Assembly (NCBI GenBank): GCA_030038075.1
Contig: JASHPO010000047.1
Span: 1-59,915, forward strand
Length of the DNA stretch: 59,915 nucleotides
Direction: 5' to 3'
DNA from: Nitrososphaerales archaeon
GTDB taxonomy: Archaea > Thermoproteota > Nitrososphaeria > Nitrososphaerales > CADDZS01
Below are positions 54,328 through 59,915 of the stretch, piece by piece. Positions within the stretch are counted from its first letter, which is position 1. The number at the start of each line of letters is the position of its first letter. The position numbers and the translations under genes are program-made. The notes below the pieces were generated by a model. The model had not been told where the DNA came from. It saw only the letters and a program-made list of their open reading frames with translations, and searched no databases.

Positions 54328-55857
54328 ATGAGTCGACCAAAAGGAAGAGCAAATGCTCAACCTAGTAGTGGGACAATTTCAAGCCAAGCGGTTCTCGCTC
54401 CAGTAATAGGAGAGTCCAAGCGACGTTCAAAGCTGAAGGGGAACGTTTCTGATCAAAATAAAGTCAAGGAATACCTAACTCTAGCGGAAGCCGCAGCGTT
54501 AGTCGATAAGACGCCCAGTAACATATCATATCTTATCCAATACGACCGTCTCAACAGGTACAACGAGTATGGTGAACGAATAGAAAAAGCAAGGAATGGT
54601 GAGCTTCGAGTTTCACGTACCGAACTTTTGAGCTACATGAATGAGTCTCAGAAATGGGTTGATCGACGGATGAAGGAACTTTCCATCACGAACCTGGAGC
54701 TTGCGTTCATGGATGTACCCGAAAGATTACGGACAAAACATATACACAGGCTGCATCCCTACCTTGGAAAATTCATTCCGCAATTGGTGGAGTATTTTCT
54801 TTCGCGCTACTTCGAGCAAGGTCAAATTGTGATTGACCCGTTTTGTGGTTCGGGAACAACTCTTGTGCAAGCCTCGGAGATGGGCATTAACTCTGTTGGA
54901 GTAGACATTTCAGAGTTCAACACTCTGATTGCCCAAGTAAAACTTGCTCATTACGATTTGGGATTGGTTGAGAAGGAACTTCGCGATATTACGCGTCGTA
55001 CTGTTGCGTTTAGTGATGCCTACTTTGATAAAAAACAGCGATTTCTTGCGGACCACGGTGCCGACCTCACAACTGACGGCGAGTACTTGAAGACATGGTT
55101 TGCAGAGCGGAGTTTGAAAGAGATGCTGTTTTTCAAAAGTTTGATTCCTGATTACGAGTACCAGGATCTGATGAGAGTTTTGTTGAGCAGAAGTATTAGG
55201 TCATGCAGGTTAATCTACCACTACGAACTCGCCACTCCCTCTAGACCGGTGACCGAGCCGTACGAATGTTACAAACACAAAGGAAAGATCTGCACACCTG
55301 TGACAACCATTCTTCCACGACTTCGATTCTACAGTAAAGATACTGTTCGGCGAATCGCCGAGTTTTCAAAGCTCAGAAAATATGACTGCACAGCAGTAGT
55401 CTTGGAGGGCGACTCCAGATCGATTTCGCTGGATGAACGAGCGAATGAACAAATAGGCGAGAAATGGTATCAACAACATTTGCCTAAAGGAGTCGGAGTT
55501 TTTAGCTCACCTCCCTACGTCGGCCAAATCGATTACCACGAGCAACATCGATACGCTTACGAGTTACTCGGCTTTGAGCGAAGGGATTTTCTGGAGATCG
55601 GACCGAAGCGTGCTGGAAAGAGTAATCGTGCAAAACAAGCATACATTGACGAAATAAGCAAGGTCTTCATTAATATCAAGAAGTACATGCCCGAAAAGTC
55701 GGATTGGTATATTGTCGCCAATGACAGCTTGTCGGTGTATCCAGAAATATTCAGCCGCGCTGGACTTTCTATCGTAAAGACCTTCAATCGCCCGGTCGAA
55801 GACAGAACTGAGCGAGACAAACGGCCCTACTCAGAAAGTATATTTGTGGTTAGGTGA
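54328..55857 (+). CDS. Solitary DNA methyltransferase with N-terminal HTH domain
   Basis: 509 residues from the ATG at 54328; an earlier TTG at 54274 adds 18 residues. An excisionase/MerR-like helix-turn-helix lies at about 44-100 (YLTLAEAAALVDKTPSNISY). Then SAM-binding motif I DPFCGSGTT (D170-T178) with HPYLGKFIPQLV upstream, and the catalytic motif IV SSPPY (S393-Y397) late in the chain. The order I then IV and the S-P-P-Y motif indicate an N4-cytosine or N6-adenine amino-methyltransferase with a long target-recognition region between. No restriction endonuclease gene is within reach on either side, so it is probably solitary. Recognition sequence unknown. Confidence 0.82.
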   Translation: MSRPKGRANAQPSSGTISSQAVLAPVIGESKRRSKLKGNVSDQNKVKEYLTLAEAAALVDKTPSNISYLIQYDRLNRYNEYGERIEKARNGELRVSRTELLSYMNESQKWVDRRMKELSITNLELAFMDVPERLRTKHIHRLHPYLGKFIPQLVEYFLSRYFEQGQIVIDPFCGSGTTLVQASEMGINSVGVDISEFNTLIAQVKLAHYDLGLVEKELRDITRRTVAFSDAYFDKKQRFLADHGADLTTDGEYLKTWFAERSLKEMLFFKSLIPDYEYQDLMRVLLSRSIRSCRLIYHYELATPSRPVTEPYECYKHKGKICTPVTTILPRLRFYSKDTVRRIAEFSKLRKYDCTAVVLEGDSRSISLDERANEQIGEKWYQQHLPKGVGVFSSPPYVGQIDYHEQHRYAYELLGFERRDFLEIGPKRAGKSNRAKQAYIDEISKVFINIKKYMPEKSDWYIVANDSLSVYPEIFSRAGLSIVKTFNRPVEDRTERDKRPYSESIFVVR

Positions 55858-55935
55858 ATTCGTGTCCGTTACAGAAATTAGCTCTAGCTACCTATTGCCA
55901 AAAATTATTCTGCTTTCAATGACTGCAGAGAAAGT

Positions 55936-56934
55936 TCAGAGCATCGATTCCAGAGCCGCAACGATCAAGTTCTTTGCCATGTCCAGCTTGTAAGCGTTGT
56001 ACTTGAGAGGTTTTGCGTTGGGAAGCGCTTTTGCGGCCGCTTCCTGAATCAAGTCTTCGGTCAGCGCGCCCTTCTCCTTGAGCAGGTTCTCCACTATTGT
56101 CTCGCGGTAAGGCATCGTAGCTATACCGCCCAGGACAATTCTTGCGTCACTAACTGCTCCATTTTGCATTTGCAAAACTGCAGCGATCGAAGCCAGAGCA
56201 AAGTCCCAGACCTGTCTCTGCCTAACCTTTTCGTAGTAAATCTTCGATCCAGCCTTTATTGCCGGCACCGTAACTTCCGTGAGTATCTCGTTATTGTGCA
56301 GCACGTTTGACTGGACTTTTTCATCGACTTTGACAACTCCTGGAAGAAGCTCTTCGACCTTCATTGTTTTGATAGTCTCGGAATTAGGGCTCGCGACGCC
56401 CACGCTGGCGTCGAGTGCGACCAGTGCAACGGCCGCATCTCCTGGATAAGCAGCGTACGAAAGCTTCGCGCCCATTATCGAATGATATATGCTGTTATCG
56501 CCAACTTCACCGTGGCATGTGTTTCCGCCGTTTCTGTAGCAAGGGTAGTTGTTTCTGTAGTACGGACACCATACTTCCTGCAACAGATCGCCGCCAATGG
56601 TTGATTGATTTCTCAGCTCAGGAGAGGAGATGCTTTCTAAAGCTCGCGATAGTAGCGGGAGGGACTGCTTTACGAGGTCAGAGTTTGCAACTTCGCTTAT
56701 AGTGGACAGCGCGCCTATCTTTAGCGAGCCGTCTTGAGTTTTTTTGACATATCTCAGGTCATCTCTGATTTTTTTAATGTCGACAAGATATTTTGGCGAA
56801 GAATCTATTCTGTTTTTCAGCCGAACAAGCAGGTCTGTACCGCCCGCGTAGACTGCCGCGTCTTTCCCATGCTCGGAGAGTATCTCTATTGCCTCGTCGA
56901 GCGAGCTCGGAGTGTAGATGCCTACCGGTTTCAA
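55936..56934 (-). CDS. Molybdenum hydroxylase FAD-binding subunit (CoxM/PaoB type)
   Basis: 332 residues. FAD motifs VYAGGTDLLVRLK (about 28-40) and STIGGDLLQ (about 111-119), with a CO_deh_flav_C-like C-terminal domain. A Cys-rich insertion at 121-140 (C123, C132, C140 in VWCPYYRNNYPCYRNGGNTC) resembles the [4Fe-4S]-binding insertion of PaoB/YagS and 4-hydroxybenzoyl-CoA reductase beta subunits; the fourth ligand is not obvious. The subunit passes electrons from the iron-sulfur subunit to an acceptor. Last gene of the S-L-M operon, 15 bp after the large subunit. Confidence 0.9.
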   Translation of the reverse strand: MKPVGIYTPSSLDEAIEILSEHGKDAAVYAGGTDLLVRLKNRIDSSPKYLVDIKKIRDDLRYVKKTQDGSLKIGALSTISEVANSDLVKQSLPLLSRALESISSPELRNQSTIGGDLLQEVWCPYYRNNYPCYRNGGNTCHGEVGDNSIYHSIMGAKLSYAAYPGDAAVALVALDASVGVASPNSETIKTMKVEELLPGVVKVDEKVQSNVLHNNEILTEVTVPAIKAGSKIYYEKVRQRQVWDFALASIAAVLQMQNGAVSDARIVLGGIATMPYRETIVENLLKEKGALTEDLIQEAAAKALPNAKPLKYNAYKLDMAKNLIVAALESML

Positions 56935-56949
56935 AATATAATTCCTCGA

Positions 56950-59511
56950 CTAGTAATACAAATTCCGGAGACCCTGAAGAATTGCGGCTTGACTGATCGG
57001 CTGGTTTCTTATCCTTACGCCGGTTGCGTTGTAGACAGCGTTTGCAATCGCGCAGGGGACAGCACCAATCGTCGTCTCTGAGAATGATTTGTAACCAAAG
57101 AACTGCCTTGGCTCCAGGCTGTTTATCAGAACGTGCGTCATCTTTTCTGGTGTTTCATAGATTGTCGGTATGCCGTACGAAAGATATCCAACGCCGCCGA
57201 TTAGATGTCCCGGTGATTCCAGATCCCACGGCACTCGCTCAAACGCGTTACCTGCGCCCTGAATTACGGCGCCATCCTGATCGGACTCTGAAGTAAAAGG
57301 ATTGATCACCAAGCCTGCATCGGTCACATAAACCAAGTTCAGTATCCGAACCTTGCCCGTCCAAGAATCTACTTCGACTTCGACAAAGCACGTCCCCACT
57401 CCTCGTATCAATGCTCTGTCTGAAGTATTGGTCCCGGCTTGTCTGATGTTTACCTCGCCGAGCGCATGTATCAATCCGCCAGCCTTTCCTACTAGTTCCC
57501 CAAACGAGACTTGCCCGTTCGGGTCGTCCTTTACAATGATAGCCCCGTCTTTCATGACCAGTTTAGAGGCGTCCACTTGCAGGTGATCGGACGCCATTTT
57601 CAATAGCGTATTTTTCAGCTCGTGGGCCGCCTGGCAGGCCGCGGCACCCGCGTTTGTTGTGGTTCTTCCGCCGTACCACGTGCCGCTATTTGGGGTAGTT
57701 GCAGAATCGCCCCAGACTGGCCTTATCTTTTCCAGGTTTGAGTAACCTAAAATTTCCGCGACGAGCATTGCCATCGGGGTGTCGTGGTCCGTGCCGCTGT
57801 CGGGTAGACCGTTCCTTATCGTTACTGTTCCTCCCTGGTCCATTTCCACAAGGACGCCGAAATAACTCATCGATACCGGAGGCCTTGGGCGATCGGCGAA
57901 ACCAACCTCTCCCCTCATGTAGCCGTTAAAGCCCCCGTGATGATCTGACAGAGCCATCCCGATGCCTCGCATGTATCTTCCTGTTTGGTTTCCCCCGGGT
58001 ATTGAGTTCCGGCGATTCCAGCCAATCGCGCGCGCACCGCGCTTCAGCACCTCTTCGGAAGCGTAGTCGTCAAAGGTCAAGGTTCCGTTTTCCACCTCGA
58101 GGCGCTGATCAGCGCCGTAGTCTTTGGCGACAATTTTCTTGCCGGGCTTTGCAATGTTGATGAGCCTTAGCTCTACCGGATCCATTCCCAGCTTATCCGC
58201 GAGCTCGTCCAGAGCAATCTCGAGGCCCCACTTTGATTCCTGGTTGGGGCAACTGCGGTTGCAGCCAGATTGGTTTGTGTTTGCGGCGTACAAATAGCCG
58301 GTAATTTCCCAGTTCGGAATGTTAGGGCAGTACGCCGTAACGTTGTCCCACGGATAGACGTTGGCGGGAGTCTGAATTGTGAACATTACCACGTCCGCAC
58401 CAAAGTCGCCTATCGCTTGGTAGAGAGTCCACTTCAAAGCGATGATCTTCCCGTCCTTCTTTGCGCCGATCCTGTACTTTGACAGAGTCTCGGTCTTGCC
58501 TCTCTTTTCTATAATCTCCTCGTCTTTAGTGAGAAAGTACTTCACTGGCCTCCCCGTTTTTCTTGAAATGTAGGCAGCGTAGAGGTTCAGCGGTGAGAGA
58601 GAGCCGGTTCCGCCGAGGGGCGCTACTCCTCCGTAGCTCCCTCCATTGTACGGTGCTATGAACCGCAGGTTTTCCTGTGGTATACCCAAAGTGGCAGCGA
58701 GCGCTGCGCGAGGGGGAAAGATGTCCTGTCCGTACGCCCAGAAAGTTACCTTGTCACCGTCCCACTTGACGAGCGCGCTGTTTGGCTGCATCGGCAGGAT
58801 GTTTGTGTTACCCCAAGAATACTCAAGGTCCATCACGACGTCCGATTCGGCGAACCCCTTTTCGACATCGCCCACTCCGTACTTCAAAGTGGAATTTTTG
58901 TCGTATCCAAAACTTCCCGGTTTTTGAATTACGAGATTCCCCGATGGGATGATCTTCGGCGCATCGGGAGCCAGCGCCTGTGCTACCGTGGCGATGTACG
59001 GCAGTTTTTCGTACTCGACGTCAATCTCCTCAACCGCATCCTCAGCTCTATCTTCAGAATCCGCAGCAACGATGGCCACAATCTCGCCCCAATGTTCTAC
59101 GTTCTGTTTCAGGGGAGACATCGGCGGAGGAAGTTTTGTCTCCGGCCAGTTCTTATATGTCAGTATCATAGCCACACCCGGCATTTTTTCAGCTTTTGAC
59201 GCGTCGAGATATTTGATTATGGCGCGGGGATGCGGTGCACGCAAAAATTTCAGGCAAAGCGTGTTTGGTAAGCGTATGCGCGTCGCGTACTGAGCCTCCC
59301 CGGTGTAGCGCGGTACTGAGACCTCGCGAAGCGGTGGAAGAGGCTTTCCGACGATTCTTAGATCGGTGGGAGGATACCCGCGCCATTTTTCTGACGGGAT
59401 TTTCTTGTCTCCCTCGACAAGCTGTCCGGGCGAAAAGTCGGGGTTTGCTTCGTTTTTCACGATGATAGTGTGATCGGTCTTTGACTCGATCTTCGGCAAA
59501 TCTTTTGTCAT
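56950..59511 (-). CDS. Molybdenum hydroxylase large subunit (xanthine dehydrogenase/CoxL family)
   Basis: 853 residues from the ATG at 59511, which overlaps the small-subunit stop by 4 bases (ATGA). N-terminal ald-xan-dh hammerhead domain (about 35-165), then the Mo-pterin-binding domains with the usual DELADKLGMDPVELRLINIA, TTTNAGAAACQA and the C-terminal SFSETTIGAVPCAIANAVYN where the catalytic Glu is expected. The active-site loop reads NQSGCNRSCPNQ (C417, R419, C421) rather than AYRGAGR (form II) or AYXCSFR (form I CO dehydrogenase), so substrate cannot be assigned. Cytoplasmic (no Tat signal). Confidence 0.92.
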   Translation of the reverse strand: MTKDLPKIESKTDHTIIVKNEANPDFSPGQLVEGDKKIPSEKWRGYPPTDLRIVGKPLPPLREVSVPRYTGEAQYATRIRLPNTLCLKFLRAPHPRAIIKYLDASKAEKMPGVAMILTYKNWPETKLPPPMSPLKQNVEHWGEIVAIVAADSEDRAEDAVEEIDVEYEKLPYIATVAQALAPDAPKIIPSGNLVIQKPGSFGYDKNSTLKYGVGDVEKGFAESDVVMDLEYSWGNTNILPMQPNSALVKWDGDKVTFWAYGQDIFPPRAALAATLGIPQENLRFIAPYNGGSYGGVAPLGGTGSLSPLNLYAAYISRKTGRPVKYFLTKDEEIIEKRGKTETLSKYRIGAKKDGKIIALKWTLYQAIGDFGADVVMFTIQTPANVYPWDNVTAYCPNIPNWEITGYLYAANTNQSGCNRSCPNQESKWGLEIALDELADKLGMDPVELRLINIAKPGKKIVAKDYGADQRLEVENGTLTFDDYASEEVLKRGARAIGWNRRNSIPGGNQTGRYMRGIGMALSDHHGGFNGYMRGEVGFADRPRPPVSMSYFGVLVEMDQGGTVTIRNGLPDSGTDHDTPMAMLVAEILGYSNLEKIRPVWGDSATTPNSGTWYGGRTTTNAGAAACQAAHELKNTLLKMASDHLQVDASKLVMKDGAIIVKDDPNGQVSFGELVGKAGGLIHALGEVNIRQAGTNTSDRALIRGVGTCFVEVEVDSWTGKVRILNLVYVTDAGLVINPFTSESDQDGAVIQGAGNAFERVPWDLESPGHLIGGVGYLSYGIPTIYETPEKMTHVLINSLEPRQFFGYKSFSETTIGAVPCAIANAVYNATGVRIRNQPISQAAILQGLRNLYY

Positions 59512-59915
59512 AGGGCTGCCTCCCCTCTCATGACTCTTGCCGTGTCCATAACCGTCATTTTGATTGCGTGGTAAGCTCCACATCTGCACAGGTGCCCGGC
59601 AAGAGCCGCGGCAACCTCATCCTCTGTCGGATTTGGATTCTTGTCCAAAAGCGCCTTTGCCGCGAGCAACCACCCAGGAGTACAGTATCCGCACTCTGCC
59701 GCGTGATGCCTGTAACCAACCTCTTGAAGGGGATGTAATACTTGAGAGGAATTGGATTTGAGTCCTTCGACGGTCACAACCTTCTTTCCGACGGCCTCGA
59801 TAGCGAGATAGTGGCACGAATACGTAGGAATATTATCAACGAGCACTGTGCAAACTCCACAGGTGGCGATGTTGCAGCTTCGATTAGTTCCGGTGAGACC
59901 AATTTTCTCTGAGAT
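59508..59915 (-). CDS. Molybdenum hydroxylase [2Fe-2S] subunit (5' part outside window)
   Basis: The frame is open to the right edge, so the N-terminal about 20-35 residues are missing. Present are LTGTNRSCNIATCGVCTVLV (the first [2Fe-2S] site, C-x4-C-G-x-C, with its last Cys in the YSCHYLA segment) and the second cluster motif CGYCTPGW ... CRCGAYHAI. Electrons move from Mo through these two clusters to FAD. First gene of the S-L-M unit, overlapping the L start by 4 bases. Confidence 0.93.
   Translation of the reverse strand: MSEKIGLTGTNRSCNIATCGVCTVLVDNIPTYSCHYLAIEAVGKKVVTVEGLKSNSSQVLHPLQEVGYRHHAAECGYCTPGWLLAAKALLDKNPNPTEDEVAAALAGHLCRCGAYHAIKMTVMDTARVMRGEAAL

Noticed and set aside
54328-55857. 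Restriction-modification or other defence island around the methyltransferase
   Set aside because: The neighbours are a K+ channel and a molybdenum hydroxylase operon; no nuclease, helicase or toxin gene is close.

Overview
The window is archaeal chromosomal DNA. It has a transcription factor B gene, TATA boxes placed so close to start codons that several mRNAs must be leaderless, many GTG/TTG starts, archaeal-type membrane glycosylation genes and an ADP-forming acyl-CoA synthetase. A mesophilic, metabolically versatile member of the Nitrososphaerota/Thermoproteota (not obviously an ammonia oxidiser) is the best guess; this is inference from gene content, since no rRNA gene is present. I saw no tRNA, CRISPR array or insertion sequence.

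Layout. 1-9.9 kb: edge of a Thr/Ser-rich surface protein; a protein that joins a voltage-sensor-like domain to a CorA magnesium channel, preceded by a beta-propeller-like protein; an AlkP-type phosphodiesterase and a polysaccharide flippase; then an operon of nitroreductase, ADP-forming acyl-CoA synthetase and a small membrane protein. 10-14.2 kb: decayed radical-SAM gene, small zinc protein, divergent MarR/MFS pair, membrane-anchored methyltransferase. 14.5-22 kb: surface-glycan block (GT2 synthase, clan-A glycosidase, GtrA protein, PMT-type mannosyltransferase) interrupted by a frameshifted PadR regulator with an intact palindromic operator and a creatinase/Xaa-Pro-like protein that has lost metal ligands. 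22.4-24.5 kb: tiny zinc-ribbon protein, TFB, membrane protein.

24.6-37.6 kb is the metabolic centrepiece: TreS-maltokinase fusion, GlgX, TreY, GlgE, TreZ and an Hsp20. Together they form a closed trehalose / maltose-1-phosphate / alpha-glucan circuit (the GlgE pathway, known mainly from bacteria) with both the TreS and TreY-TreZ routes to trehalose. No branching enzyme, GlgA or GlgC is present here.

37.6-49 kb: amidohydrolase, cobalamin genes cobB-cobQ-cobO (cobO lacks a normal start codon), DUF302/DUF202 pair, alpha/beta hydrolase, a double CDGSH iron-sulfur protein, a decayed YoaK/DUF1275 gene, and an NAD-dependent formate dehydrogenase. 49-54.2 kb: an ArsR operon with a perfect operator palindrome and a frameshifted SRPBCC gene, then an ion-transport group (ClC channel, winged-helix regulator, RCK potassium channel with an unusual filter) around a perfect 16-bp palindrome. 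54.3-59.9 kb: a solitary DNA methyltransferase and a molybdenum hydroxylase operon (S-L-M subunits) with an unusual active-site loop; its small subunit runs off the right edge.

At least four genes are visibly decayed (radical SAM, PadR, YoaK, SRPBCC), plus a short glyoxalase-like remnant, so parts of this genome are undergoing gene loss.
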